A stretch of DNA of 64,000 nucleotides from Dyadobacter psychrotolerans (GTDB lineage Bacteria > Bacteroidota > Bacteroidia > Cytophagales > Spirosomataceae), in NCBI RefSeq assembly GCF_004349265.1, contig NZ_SMFL01000023.1, forward strand, positions 1 through 64,000. Reading direction: 5' to 3'. Position 1 is the stretch's first letter. The number at the start of each line of letters is the position of its first letter. Positions 52,712 through 62,486 of this stretch are shown one piece after another. The notes beneath the pieces are model-generated. The model saw only the letters and a list, made by a program, of their open reading frames with translations, was not told the origin of the DNA and searched no databases. The position numbers and the translations under genes are program-made.

Positions 52712-53701
52712 ATGAAAGCCATTCTTAGCCATCTTTTTGAATATAAAGTTTTAACCAAACAGCAGTCAAAAGAAATACTGATCGGAATCAGTTCAGGAAA
52801 GTATTCCAATTCGGAAATTGCCGCTTTCCTGACCATTTATGCCATGCGCAGCATTACGGTAGAAGAACTGGAAGGTTTTCGTGATGCCATGCTGGAAATG
52901 TGCCTCGCCGTTGATCTGTCAGCCTACGATCCGATTGATGTTTGCGGGACCGGCGGTGACGGAAAGGATACCTTTAACATATCAACGCTTTCCTGTTTTG
53001 TAGTGGCAGGAGCAGGGCAGCATGTTGCCAAACATGGTAACCACGGCGTTTCCTCCCTTTGCGGCTCATCTACCGTTTTAGAATATCTGGGCGCAAAGTT
53101 TACCAACGATAAAAGTATTCTTGAAAAACAGATCGCAGAGGCCGGTGTATGTTTTCTTCATGCTCCGCTGTTTCACCCGGCAATGAAAAATGTGGCTCCG
53201 GTCAGAAGGGAATTAGGTGTAAAAACCTTTTTCAATATGCTCGGTCCGATGACCAATCCGGTGTCTCCCAAAAAACAGCTTGTAGGGGTTTTTAGTCTTG
53301 AATTAGCACGGCTTTTTGCTTATCTTTACCAACAAACCGATAAGCAGTTTTTAGTTCTTCACGCATTAGACGGCTACGACGAAGTGTCATTAACAGGTGC
53401 TTTTAAAATCATAACCGCTCACACTGAGCAAGTTCTGACTCCATCACATTTGGGGCTTAATACACTGCGCGCTGAGGAACTTTCGGGGGGCGAAACAGTG
53501 CAAGCTTCTGCTCAGATTTTCATGAACGTGCTAAACAACGAAGCTACACCCGCACAAATGCAGGCTGTACTCGCCAATGCCGGACTTGCCCTCCACTGCG
53601 CCAATCCTTCCATGTCTTTATTGGATTCAGTTGCAATGGCAAGGGAATCTATCGAAAACAAAAAGGCTTTGGCCAGCTTTAAAAAACTGGTATCGATATA
53701 A
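52712..53701 (+). CDS. trpD: Anthranilate phosphoribosyltransferase
   Basis: A 329-aa enzyme joining PRPP and anthranilate. Glycine-rich CGTGGDGKDTFNISTLS (about 75-91), KHGNHGVSSLCGS, and VRRELGVKTFFNMLGP are diagnostic. The 114-base gap after trpG is long for this operon and contains TTAATTTG right before the ATG (52695-52702), a possible weak internal promoter. Confidence 0.97.
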   Translation: MKAILSHLFEYKVLTKQQSKEILIGISSGKYSNSEIAAFLTIYAMRSITVEELEGFRDAMLEMCLAVDLSAYDPIDVCGTGGDGKDTFNISTLSCFVVAGAGQHVAKHGNHGVSSLCGSSTVLEYLGAKFTNDKSILEKQIAEAGVCFLHAPLFHPAMKNVAPVRRELGVKTFFNMLGPMTNPVSPKKQLVGVFSLELARLFAYLYQQTDKQFLVLHALDGYDEVSLTGAFKIITAHTEQVLTPSHLGLNTLRAEELSGGETVQASAQIFMNVLNNEATPAQMQAVLANAGLALHCANPSMSLLDSVAMARESIENKKALASFKKLVSI

Positions 53702-53755
53702 AATCACCAGCCTGAGTTTAATTTAAAAGTTGCAGATATTTTCAAGGTTTGATTA

Positions 53756-54574
53756 ATGAATATATTAGAAAAAATTGTTGCACGGAAGCAGGAAGAGGTG
53801 GCAGTAGCCAAAAAGTTAAAATCCATTTCTGATCTTGAAAAAGAACCGCTCTTTTCGCGTGTTACAGTTTCCTTGTCTGCTGCCTTGAAAGCCGCAACTT
53901 CACCTCAGATCATTTCCGAATTCAAACGTAAATCTCCTTCAAAAGGAGTTATAAATGGTGATGTTTTTCCTGAAATAGTCACAGCTGATTATGTAAAAGA
54001 AGGAGCCGCAGCGCTCTCTGTGCTGACAGATATTGATTTTTTCGGAGGATCATTTGAGGATTTTTCAAAGGCTCGTGAAGCAAATCCCGGCATCCCGATG
54101 CTGAGAAAGGATTTTATGGTTGATGAATACCAGCTTTACGAAGCAAAATCGATAGGAGCGGACATTATTCTGCTCATCGCTGCCTGCTTATCACCGGAAC
54201 AGGTCAGAACGCTGAGCCAAAAAGCACATGAGCTGGGAATGGAGGTTTTACTTGAGGTACATAACGCAGAGGAGCTTCATGAAAGTCTGTGTGAAAGCGT
54301 TGACATCGTGGGAGTTAATAACCGGAACCTGAAAACCTTTGAAACCTCCATTGAAACTTCCATAGAACTTAGTGAACAGATCCCTGATTCTTTTGTTAAG
54401 ATATCAGAAAGCGGGTTAAAAGATGCCGAAACGATCCAGCGTTTATACAAACATGGATATAAAGGTTTTTTAATAGGCGAAACATTTATGAAAACTGCAA
54501 ATCCGGGGGCCGCACTTGGCGATTTGCAAAATGATTTATCACAATTTAATAATTCAAATCCTCTGGTATTATGA
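53756..54574 (+). CDS. trpC: Indole-3-glycerol-phosphate synthase
   Basis: A 272-aa TIM-barrel enzyme. ISEFKRKSPSKG (catalytic Lys), ALSVLTDIDFFGGS, MLRKDFMVDEYQ, LLEVHNAEEL, VGVNNRNLKTF and SESGLKD are present in order. It overlaps trpF by four bases (ATGA), indicating coupling. Not fused to trpF, unlike E. coli. Confidence 0.97.
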   Translation: MNILEKIVARKQEEVAVAKKLKSISDLEKEPLFSRVTVSLSAALKAATSPQIISEFKRKSPSKGVINGDVFPEIVTADYVKEGAAALSVLTDIDFFGGSFEDFSKAREANPGIPMLRKDFMVDEYQLYEAKSIGADIILLIAACLSPEQVRTLSQKAHELGMEVLLEVHNAEELHESLCESVDIVGVNNRNLKTFETSIETSIELSEQIPDSFVKISESGLKDAETIQRLYKHGYKGFLIGETFMKTANPGAALGDLQNDLSQFNNSNPLVL

Positions 54575-55221
54575 AAATTAAAGTTTGCGGAATGCGCCAG
54601 CAAGACAACATTGAAGAATTGGTTAAATTGAATCCTAATTTTATCGGGTTTATTTTTTATGAAAAATCACCCCGTTTTGCAGGAGAAGAGTTAAATGAAG
54701 AGTACGTTAAAACGATTCCTAAAAGCATTAAAAAAGTAGGTGTATTTGTTAATGCCAATCCGGGTTACATTCTTGACATGGTCAAAAAATACGATTTGCA
54801 GTATGCACAGCTTCATGGAAATGAAATGCCGGATATCTGCAGAAGCCTTCGCCAGAAAGGAGTGAATATTATCAAGGCGTTTTCAATTGATGAAAATTTC
54901 AATTTCGCCATGCTGAACAATTACAAATCTTTCTGTGATCTGTTTTTGTTTGATACCAAAGGAGATCAGCCGGGAGGAAATGGCGTACCGTTTGACTGGA
55001 AGCTGCTGAAGAAATATGACAATGAAAAACCATTTTTCCTGAGCGGTGGCATAAGTCTTGATAACATTGAAACCATTATTGATTTATCAAAAACACATCC
55101 TGTTTATGGTATTGATGTGAACAGTATGTTTGAAACGGAACCAGGAATTAAAGATATCTCCAAACTTGAAGAGTTATTTAATCTGGTGAGGGTACAAGAG
55201 CAGGAAGAAGCAGAAGCTTAA
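54571..55221 (+). CDS. trpF: Phosphoribosylanthranilate isomerase
   Basis: A 216-aa TIM-barrel isomerase: KVCGMRQQDNI (catalytic Cys7), FIFYEKSPRF, VGVFVNANPG, LQYAQLHGNE, FDTKGDQPGGNG (catalytic Asp region), FFLSGGISLDNI. A short acidic tail (QEQEEAEA) closes the protein. Confidence 0.96.
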   Translation: MKIKVCGMRQQDNIEELVKLNPNFIGFIFYEKSPRFAGEELNEEYVKTIPKSIKKVGVFVNANPGYILDMVKKYDLQYAQLHGNEMPDICRSLRQKGVNIIKAFSIDENFNFAMLNNYKSFCDLFLFDTKGDQPGGNGVPFDWKLLKKYDNEKPFFLSGGISLDNIETIIDLSKTHPVYGIDVNSMFETEPGIKDISKLEELFNLVRVQEQEEAEA

Positions 55222-55230
55222 AAATATATC

Positions 55231-56430
55231 ATGGAAGCAGTAGCAGAGAAAAATTCGTTTCAGGTTAATAATAAGGGATATTACGGAACTTTCGGTGGTG
55301 CATTCATTCCCGAAATGTTATACCCAAACGTAGAAGAGCTACGCGAAAATTATCTGCAGATCATTGCAGAGCCTGCTTTTCAAAAGGAATATAACGACCT
55401 CTTACGCGATTACGTTGGAAGGCCAACGCCGTTATACCGTGCAAACCGGCTTTCAGAAAAATACCAGACCAACATTTTTCTGAAAAGAGAAGACCTTTGC
55501 CACACGGGAGCACATAAGATCAATAACACGATCGGACAAATTCTCCTGGCAAAACGTCTGGGAAAACAGCGTGTAGTGGCTGAAACCGGGGCAGGACAGC
55601 ACGGTGTTGCCACTGCGACCGTTTGTGCATTGATGAATATCGAATGCATTGTGTACATGGGCGAACTGGATATCGAACGCCAGGCTCCTAACGTTGCCCG
55701 TATGAAAATGCTCGGTGCAGAGGTTCGTTCGGCAACCTGCGGTTCCAAAACATTAAAAGATGCCACCAATGAAGCAATGCGACACTGGATCAACAATCCC
55801 GTCGATACCCATTACATCATAGGTTCCGTTGTGGGTCCGCATCCTTATCCCGACATGGTCGCGCGTTTCCAATCTATCATTTCAGAAGAAATGAGATGGC
55901 AGCTAAAAGAGCAAACCGGCAGCGAAACGCCTGATTACGTGGTTGCCTGCGTAGGAGGAGGCAGCAATGCAGCAGGTGCATTTTATCATTTTCTGGATGA
56001 TGAAAATGTAAAACTGGTTGCCGTTGAGGCAGCTGGGCAGGGAGTGAATACAGGGCATTCAGCCGCAACTACGGCTTTGGGCAAACCAGGTGTTTTACAC
56101 GGAAGCCGGACTATCCTGATGCAAACCGAGGATGGACAGGTTACGGAACCTTATTCCATTTCTGCCGGTCTGGATTATCCGGGAATCGGTCCTCAGCATG
56201 CTTATCTGTATGACAGCGGACGGGGTACTTTTCTTTCTGCAACAGATGAAGAGGCTGTTCAGGCCGCTTTTGAGCTTACACGTTTGGAAGGAATTATTCC
56301 TGCGCTTGAATCTTCGCATGCACTGGCCGTTTTAGGGCGTCTGGGCGCTTCTCTGAACGATACGGTTGTCGTGAATCTTTCCGGTCGCGGAGACAAGGAT
56401 ATGGCTACCTACATGAAATATATCGATTGA
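55231..56430 (+). CDS. trpB: Tryptophan synthase beta subunit
   Basis: A 399-aa PLP enzyme condensing indole and serine. PLP Lys in KREDLCHTGAHKINNTIGQ, AETGAGQHGVATAT, phosphate-binding CVGGGSNAAGAF, and LSGRGDKDM. A standard TrpB1 type that partners TrpA encoded three genes downstream. Confidence 0.98.
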   Translation: MEAVAEKNSFQVNNKGYYGTFGGAFIPEMLYPNVEELRENYLQIIAEPAFQKEYNDLLRDYVGRPTPLYRANRLSEKYQTNIFLKREDLCHTGAHKINNTIGQILLAKRLGKQRVVAETGAGQHGVATATVCALMNIECIVYMGELDIERQAPNVARMKMLGAEVRSATCGSKTLKDATNEAMRHWINNPVDTHYIIGSVVGPHPYPDMVARFQSIISEEMRWQLKEQTGSETPDYVVACVGGGSNAAGAFYHFLDDENVKLVAVEAAGQGVNTGHSAATTALGKPGVLHGSRTILMQTEDGQVTEPYSISAGLDYPGIGPQHAYLYDSGRGTFLSATDEEAVQAAFELTRLEGIIPALESSHALAVLGRLGASLNDTVVVNLSGRGDKDMATYMKYID

Positions 56431-56450
56431 TCACACCTAAATAATAAAAC

Positions 56451-56651
56451 ATGGCTACACTAACATTGCCCGAAGTTTTTGACGTTCGTTTGAAAATTCA
56501 GGAATTGGAAGCAAAAGTAAATTCTGGTGAACTGTCTCTTTTCGAAAGATGTGATACAGAGGATGAAATCCTGGAACTGAAAGAAAAACTGGGCGAATTT
56601 GACCGCCTGAAATTCAGTGATGAAGGAGAATGCCTGAACTGCTCAGCTTAG
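56451..56651 (+). CDS. 66-aa protein within the trp operon
   Basis: A small acidic, mostly helical protein (FDVRLKIQELEAKVNSGELS, DEILELKEKLGEFDRLKF) with three cysteines, two in the C-terminal CLNCSA. It starts 20 bases after trpB and precedes the Dabb gene. I do not recognise a family. The CxxC near the C-terminus could bind metal or be redox active. Its conserved-looking codon use and position support a real gene. Confidence 0.65.
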   Translation: MATLTLPEVFDVRLKIQELEAKVNSGELSLFERCDTEDEILELKEKLGEFDRLKFSDEGECLNCSA

Positions 56652-56697
56652 TCTGCATAGTAATTTTAATCTTTTACCAATATATCTAAACCGCCGC

Positions 56698-57087
56698 ATG
56701 AAGTTAAAACTGCTTTTCCTGGCCACCATATTGTTATTTGGCTCTATGGCCTTTGTTTCACCTAAAAATACCCCGCCTAAAAAAATGCTTCGTCACGTTG
56801 TTCTGTTCAAATTCAAAGATTCTGCTTCTCCGGCGCAAGTGAAAGAAGTAGAGGATGCATTCCGGAAACTTCCTTCACAGATCAAAGAAATCAAATCTTT
56901 GGAATGGGGTACAAACAATAGTCCGGAGAACCTTGCACAGGGTTTTACGCATGCTTTTTTTGTAACTTTTGAAAGTGAGGCGGCACGTGAAGTTTATTTA
57001 CCGCATCCTGCTCATAAAGCATTTGGTAAAGTATTAGGACCATATTTGGATAAAGTTTTGGTTATAGATTACTGGACACAGGAATGA
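56698..57087 (+). CDS. Exported Dabb (stress-responsive A/B barrel) protein
   Basis: A 129-aa protein with an N-terminal signal peptide (LLFLATILLFGSMAFV) and a Dabb/ferredoxin-like domain (LRHVVLFKFKDSASPAQVKE, LAQGFTHAFFVTFESEAARE, YLPHPAHKAF). Dabb domains form dimeric barrels; function undefined. Its 3' end overlaps trpA by four bases (ATGA), so it is translated with trpA. An exported protein in an amino acid operon is unexpected. Confidence 0.85.
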   Translation: MKLKLLFLATILLFGSMAFVSPKNTPPKKMLRHVVLFKFKDSASPAQVKEVEDAFRKLPSQIKEIKSLEWGTNNSPENLAQGFTHAFFVTFESEAAREVYLPHPAHKAFGKVLGPYLDKVLVIDYWTQE

Positions 57088-57893
57088 ACCGGATTGTAAA
57101 TCTTTTTCAAAATAAAACAGAACAGGACAAGGAAGGATTGCTGAATGTTTATTTCACAGCAGGCTTTCCTCAGCTGGACGATACCCTGAAAGTGCTTAAA
57201 GCATTACAGGAAGGTGGTGCTGATCTGGTAGAAATCGGGATGCCTTATTCTGATCCGGTTGCTGACGGAGAAACCATCCAGAAAAGCAATGACCAGGCGC
57301 TGGAAAACGGAATGACGGTACGTATTCTTTTTGATCAGTTAAAAGATATGCGTCAAACCATAACTGTTCCGGTGCTGCTGATGGGTTATGTAAATCCCGT
57401 TCTTCAGTTTGGTATCGAAAATTTCTGTAAAAAATGTGCTGAAGTAGGTATCGACGGTCTCATTTTACCCGATATGCCAATGGATGTGTACCAGAATGAA
57501 TACAAACCTATATTTGATGCATATGGTATTCTGAACATTTTCCTGGTAACGCCTCAGACATCCGAAAAACGCATCAGGCAAATTGACGAAATCAGCGAAG
57601 GTTTTATTTATACAGTTTCGTCTGCGAGCGTTACCGGATCAAGCACGGGTGTCAGCGACGATATGGAAACCTATTTCAATCGTCTTAATGCCATGAACCT
57701 TAAAAACCCGAGGCTGATTGGTTTTGGAATAAAAGATAATGACACGTTCCTTAAAGCCTCCCGTTACGCCGCAGGTGCGATCATAGGAAGCGCTTTTATC
57801 AGGGTTTTGCAAAACAGCAACGACCTTGAAAACGATATCAAAACATTTGTAAGCGAGGTAAAAGGCAAACCTCTTGAAGTAGCCTTGGCTTAG
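57084..57893 (+). CDS. trpA: Tryptophan synthase alpha subunit
   Basis: A 269-aa TIM-barrel lyase that cleaves indole-3-glycerol phosphate. Catalytic Glu in LVEIGMPYSDPVADG and Asp in LILPDMPMD, phosphate-binding SASVTGSSTG, GFGIKDND, GSAFIRVL. It completes the operon, which is closed by the terminator at 57911. Confidence 0.97.
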   Translation: MNRIVNLFQNKTEQDKEGLLNVYFTAGFPQLDDTLKVLKALQEGGADLVEIGMPYSDPVADGETIQKSNDQALENGMTVRILFDQLKDMRQTITVPVLLMGYVNPVLQFGIENFCKKCAEVGIDGLILPDMPMDVYQNEYKPIFDAYGILNIFLVTPQTSEKRIRQIDEISEGFIYTVSSASVTGSSTGVSDDMETYFNRLNAMNLKNPRLIGFGIKDNDTFLKASRYAAGAIIGSAFIRVLQNSNDLENDIKTFVSEVKGKPLEVALA

Positions 57894-57910
57894 TAAATAA
57901 TTATGTTTAA

Positions 57911-57948
57911 CAAAAGAGCAGAGCCGGTGGTTTTGCTCTTTTGCTTTT
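57911..57948 (+). terminator. Terminator of the trp operon
   Basis: CAAAAGAGCA (57911-57920) pairs with TGCTCTTTTG (57934-57943), 13-base loop, followed by CTTTTT. Confidence 0.75.
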
Positions 57949-58038
57949 TAGGGGAAAACAATCCGACCACTACGCTGGCATCAATTTTTTAAAACAGCCT
58001 CAACCAGGTTGTTTTTTCATTTTTAAAAAGTTGAAGCC

Positions 58039-58773
58039 ATGACTTTCAGATATATTTCCACTTTCTTTCTGTTCATCGTTTGTCTTTCGACACAGGCTCA
58101 GTTTAAACTTGACCTGGAAGGTGGAGCTGTTTTTGGAACCAATTATAACAAAGTCAGAATTCCGAATACAGGAGGAACTCTGGTAAATCTGGCAGAGGAA
58201 CTTAGCATTAAACCAAAAGCCTTTTACCGGATCCGTGTAGGTTATACCATAAAACGGCATAACATCTCAGCGCTTTATGCACCACTTACGGTAAAGTACG
58301 ATGGGTCCTTTAATCAAAATGTGAATTTTAATAACCTGGTTTTCCTGGCTGGCCAACCCCTCGAAGTCTTTTATAAATTCAATTCCTACCGCCTTACTTA
58401 TCGTTATGATTTCATTTCAACAGGACGCTGGAAAGTAGGGGCGGGGCTTACGGGAAAAATCCGGGATGCAGATGTTCGCTTTAAAAATGAATCCGGCGAT
58501 ACTCATTATGATGACCTTGGTTTTGTCCCGCTCGTCAATTTTTACGCTTCATACAAACCGACTTATCGCTGGTCTTTCATCGTCGAAGGAGATGCACTGG
58601 CATCTAAATTTGGCCGTGCGGAAGACATTTTCGCCGGCGCTGCCTACCAGATCAATTCAAAGCTGGGAGTAAAACTGGGTTATCGTGTTGTTGAAGGCGG
58701 CGCTGATGTTGACAAGATTTACAATTTCAACTGGATCAACTACGCCTCAACCGGTTTGTTAATTCAGTTCTAA
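58039..58773 (+). CDS. Outer-membrane beta-barrel protein
   Basis: A 244-aa exported protein with signal peptide (MTFRYISTFFLFIVCLST, cleavage at TQA-QF) and amphipathic strands to the C-terminus, ending YASTGLLIQF with a terminal Phe as in BamA-dependent barrels. Segments such as FNSYRLTYRYDFIS and LGVKLGYRVVEGG alternate polar and hydrophobic residues. No specific family assigned; it stands alone after the trp terminator. Confidence 0.78.
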   Translation: MTFRYISTFFLFIVCLSTQAQFKLDLEGGAVFGTNYNKVRIPNTGGTLVNLAEELSIKPKAFYRIRVGYTIKRHNISALYAPLTVKYDGSFNQNVNFNNLVFLAGQPLEVFYKFNSYRLTYRYDFISTGRWKVGAGLTGKIRDADVRFKNESGDTHYDDLGFVPLVNFYASYKPTYRWSFIVEGDALASKFGRAEDIFAGAAYQINSKLGVKLGYRVVEGGADVDKIYNFNWINYASTGLLIQF

Positions 58774-58933
58774 ACTTTATCAAACATCCTGAATATCTTC
58801 ATTTTCTGCTGCGTTTCGTACATCAAAGTCATATTTTGATTATATTACTTCGTTTTAGGCAGGTCAAAGTAAATCGTACTTTTTAGACTAGCCAATACGT
58901 TATAATAGCCATCAGGATTTTATCAAAACATAT

Positions 58934-61900
58934 ATGACTCCTTTCACACCGGCAATGGAAGGCCTGTTGCTCCGCATCCAGGAATACCGTCAGAAATACT
59001 ATCAGAACCAATTGCTAAAAGGGCTTATTTTCTCCATAGCGCTTTTGCTGACGGTTTATCTTTTTTTCAACACCCTTGAATATTTCGGACGTTTCAGTTC
59101 GGCAGTAAGAGGTATGTTGTTTTTTGGTTTTCTGGCCATTCTGGCATTTTCTTTTTTTCAATGGGTAATTCAGCCACTTATTCACCTATCAGGTCTTAAA
59201 AAGCCAATTTCGGACGAAGAAGCTGCGATGCAGATCGGTTCTTATTTCCCGGAAGTAGGAGATAAGCTTGTAAATACTTTGCAGCTCCGGAATCTTTCCG
59301 GAACACAGTCAGATCTGATAGAAGCTAGCATCCGGCAAAAATCCGGTCAGCTTCTGATTGTTAAGTTTTCCGATGCCATTAAGTTCAATGAAAATAAAAA
59401 ATGGATGCGGTATGCTATTTTTCCCATTGCAGCCATTGCGGTTATCCTGCTTTTTAATCCTTCATTTTTTACATCAAGTTCTGACAGGATCATTCATTTC
59501 CAGAAAAACTACACTTATGCTCCATTTTCTTTTGCGATTCAGAATAAAAATCTGAAAGCATTCCGGAACGAAGATTTTACTTTAAAACTAAAACTGAAAG
59601 GAGAAGCATTGCCGCAATCGGTTTATCTGGTACAAAACGGGAGCCGATTTAAGTTAAATCAGGAAGGTGCTGAGAATTTCTCTTATACTTTCAAAAATCT
59701 TCAGCGCGATGTTGCTTTCTCTTTTGATGCGGCAGGATTTACTTCGGACGATTATAAAATTGCCGTGGTGGAAAGACCGTCATTGCTTTCTTTTGATGTA
59801 AACCTTCACTATCCGGCCTATCTGAACAAGCCGTCGGAAGGATTAAACAACGTAGGTAATCTGTCCGTACCGGAAGGGACCATGATTGAATGGAATTTTA
59901 ATACTTCCTCCACGAAGTCGCTCGGTATCCGTTTCGAAAATGATTCGGTTTTATACAAAGCGAAAGAAAACGGAGGTGATCATTTTGAAATACGCCGTTC
60001 GGCACGCCGTTCTTCGCAGTATCAGGTTATGCTGAAGAATGATGAAACCAGCAACGCCGATCAAATTGGTTATTACATCAACGTAATTCCTGATAAATCA
60101 CCGGTCCTGAATCTTGAAAATTTTCAGGATACAACACTATACAATTATCTTGTTCTGGGCGGCTCCATCAGCGATGATTACGGTTTTTCTCAACTCAAAA
60201 TGTTCTATTCGATTCAGAGAGAGAATGACAAAAAGCCTTCTGCTGCAAAAGGTATCCCGATTCCTTTTAGTAAAACCGTCAATACCCAAAGCTTCTTTCT
60301 GCAATGGTATGTAGACAGCTTACAGCTGGCGCCGGGAGATAAGATTGAATATTATGCCCAGGTTTGGGATAATGACGGCGTAAACGGCCCAAAAAGCGCC
60401 CGGTCAAGGTCTATTCAATTCACTGTTCCTTCAAAAGACCAGCTGGCGGCAGAAATAAAAAAATCGGAGCAGGAAACAGAAAACCAGATGCAGTCTGCCA
60501 TGAAAAAAGCAAAAAGTCTGGAAAAGGATCTGGAAAATCTTGACAACCGTTTGAAAAGCAACAAGGAACTTGATTTCAAAGAGCAAAAGCAAATTGAAGA
60601 TATACTGAAAAAGAGAGAAGAACTGATGAAAGAATTGCAGGCTTTGCAGGAAAAACACCAGAACAGTAACGATAAAGCAAAACAGTTTAACCAGCAAAGT
60701 CCGGAGTTACAGAGCAAGATCGACCAGCTGCAAAAGCTCATGAATGAGTTGATGGATAAGGATACAGAAAAACTCTACAAGGAGCTGAAAAAAATCCTTG
60801 AACAGAAACAAAGTGAGCGTATGTCCAGCATGATGGAAAAGCTTAAAAACAAAGAACACAATCTTGAAAAAGAACTGGAAAGGACCATGAAGCTTTTCAA
60901 GCAAATGCAGCTTGAACAAAAAGTTGAAAATTTGGTCGAAAAGCTGGATGAGCTGGCGGAAAAAGAAGAGCAGCTCGCAGAAAAATCTCAGGAAAATGAT
61001 AAGAATAAAAATTCTGATGATAAAAAAGGTAAAAATGAAGACCTGAAAAAGGAACAGGAAAAAATTGAACAGGAGTTTGAAAAAGCAAAAGAAGAAGCCA
61101 AAGATGCAGAGAAGCTCAGTGAGGAAATAGAACAACCTATAAAAGCGCCGGAAGAAGAGCAAAAAAATGCCTCTGAGGAAATGCAGGAAGCCAAGAAGCA
61201 GTTGGACAAGCAACAAAACTCAAAAGCTTCCCAGGCGCAGAAAAAAGCAGCCAAAGCGATGAAGGAAATGTCCAAATCGATGGAGGAGGCAATGGAAGGT
61301 GCAGAAATGGAACAGGCCCAGGAAGACATGGATGCACTGAGAGACATACTTGAAAACCTGATCACCTTATCATTTGACCAGGAAGCGCTGATGAAGGATT
61401 TCAGAGGCGTAAGCTTGCAGGATCCTCGGTTTGTCAAATTAGGTCAACAGCAGTTGAAACTGAAAGACGATGCCAAAATCGTTGAAGATAGTTTGTACGC
61501 ACTCGCAAACAGGGTTGTACAGATACAAACATTTATCACCCGTGAGTTGAATGACATGAAGTCCTACATGGATGAAAGTGTCAAAGGTATCAAGGACCGT
61601 CAGATCAACGTGGCAACGTCAAAACAGCAATTTGCCATGACTTCAATGAACAACCTTGCTCTTATGTTAAGTGACGTTTTCAAACAAATGCAGGAGCAAA
61701 TGGCGATGGCCATGCCCGGTAGCGGCAAACCTAAGAAGGGACAGAAAGGGAAAAAGCCGGAACAGGGGCAAGGTGAGGGTGCTGGTGAAAGACAGGGAAA
61801 ATTGAATGCCAGGATGAAACAGCTGGGGCAGGGAAAAGAGGGACAGGGAAACCAATCAGAACAGTTGGCCCGTATGGCAGCTGAACAAGCAGCAATCCGT

Positions 61901-62284
61901 AAGATGGTACAGGATCTGATGGATTCACAGAAGGGAACGGGTAGCGCAGCAGGAAAAGAATTGCAGGAAATTGTTGATAAAATGGAAGAGACGGAAACGG
62001 ATCTTGTAAATAAAAGGATTACGCCTGACCTGATTAAACGTAACCAGGAAATCACTACACGTTTGCTGGAATCGGAAAAAGCGATGAAAGAACAGGATGA
62101 GGATGAACAGCGGAAAGCGCAGGCAGCAAAACAATTGCCAAGACAACCACCCGCTGCTTTTGAAAAATACATCCGGGAAAAGGAAAAGCAGACTGAGCTG
62201 CTACGCACTATTCCTCCTACCTTTTCTCCATTCTACAAGCGTGAAGTTGATACTTACTTCCGAAAGTATCAAGCTAAAAATTGA
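58934..62284 (+). CDS. DUF4175 family membrane protein with long coiled coil
   Basis: A 1116-aa protein: two N-terminal helices (about 28-46 and 58-78), a third at about 150-168, a beta-rich periplasmic part (170-500, with SFDVNLHYPAYLNKPSEGLN), then a highly charged coiled coil rich in Lys/Glu/Gln (about 510-850), a Gly/Gln/Lys-rich low-complexity section (KPEQGQGEGAGE) and a conserved C-terminus (FSPFYKREVDTYFRKYQ). This is DUF4175, usually next to gliding or BatA-like genes; role unknown. Start at 58934; a second ATG at 58955 is also usable. Confidence 0.85.
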   Translation: MTPFTPAMEGLLLRIQEYRQKYYQNQLLKGLIFSIALLLTVYLFFNTLEYFGRFSSAVRGMLFFGFLAILAFSFFQWVIQPLIHLSGLKKPISDEEAAMQIGSYFPEVGDKLVNTLQLRNLSGTQSDLIEASIRQKSGQLLIVKFSDAIKFNENKKWMRYAIFPIAAIAVILLFNPSFFTSSSDRIIHFQKNYTYAPFSFAIQNKNLKAFRNEDFTLKLKLKGEALPQSVYLVQNGSRFKLNQEGAENFSYTFKNLQRDVAFSFDAAGFTSDDYKIAVVERPSLLSFDVNLHYPAYLNKPSEGLNNVGNLSVPEGTMIEWNFNTSSTKSLGIRFENDSVLYKAKENGGDHFEIRRSARRSSQYQVMLKNDETSNADQIGYYINVIPDKSPVLNLENFQDTTLYNYLVLGGSISDDYGFSQLKMFYSIQRENDKKPSAAKGIPIPFSKTVNTQSFFLQWYVDSLQLAPGDKIEYYAQVWDNDGVNGPKSARSRSIQFTVPSKDQLAAEIKKSEQETENQMQSAMKKAKSLEKDLENLDNRLKSNKELDFKEQKQIEDILKKREELMKELQALQEKHQNSNDKAKQFNQQSPELQSKIDQLQKLMNELMDKDTEKLYKELKKILEQKQSERMSSMMEKLKNKEHNLEKELERTMKLFKQMQLEQKVENLVEKLDELAEKEEQLAEKSQENDKNKNSDDKKGKNEDLKKEQEKIEQEFEKAKEEAKDAEKLSEEIEQPIKAPEEEQKNASEEMQEAKKQLDKQQNSKASQAQKKAAKAMKEMSKSMEEAMEGAEMEQAQEDMDALRDILENLITLSFDQEALMKDFRGVSLQDPRFVKLGQQQLKLKDDAKIVEDSLYALANRVVQIQTFITRELNDMKSYMDESVKGIKDRQINVATSKQQFAMTSMNNLALMLSDVFKQMQEQMAMAMPGSGKPKKGQKGKKPEQGQGEGAGERQGKLNARMKQLGQGKEGQGNQSEQLARMAAEQAAIRKMVQDLMDSQKGTGSAAGKELQEIVDKMEETETDLVNKRITPDLIKRNQEITTRLLESEKAMKEQDEDEQRKAQAAKQLPRQPPAAFEKYIREKEKQTELLRTIPPTFSPFYKREVDTYFRKYQAKN

Positions 62285-62290
62285 GTTACG

Positions 62291-62325
62291 GAGGCCGTTA
62301 ATTTAAGTTAACGGCCTCTCTTTTT
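62291..62325 (+). terminator. Terminator after DUF4175
   Basis: GAGGCCGTTAA (62291-62301) pairs perfectly with TTAACGGCCTC (62308-62318), 6-base loop, followed by TCTTTTT. Confidence 0.9.
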
Positions 62326-62392
62326 AGCCGCCTGCCTGTTTACTTGCATTCGCAGCAATAATTCACTGAACAAATCGTATTCAGATACTTAG

Positions 62393-62400
62393 TATCTTTG
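62393..62400 (+). promoter_or_regulatory. Candidate -7 box (TATCTTTG) for ybeY
   Basis: TATCTTTG is an exact TAnnTTTG match in the 200-base gap before ybeY; no TTG at the right upstream distance. It would give a leader of about 80 bases. Confidence 0.4.
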
Positions 62401-62486
62401 CCTTTTATTTCAGCAATGGACTGAATGTTAACTTTATTATAATCAACAAGTACTATGTTGGTTACAACTAATTCGAAGCGAAATTT

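Noticed and set aside
60415..62208. Several long minus-strand frames rich in Phe/Leu/Ser opposite DUF4175
   Set aside because: They mirror the Lys/Glu/Gln-rich coiled coil (AAA/GAA/CAG read backwards) and do not look like real proteins.
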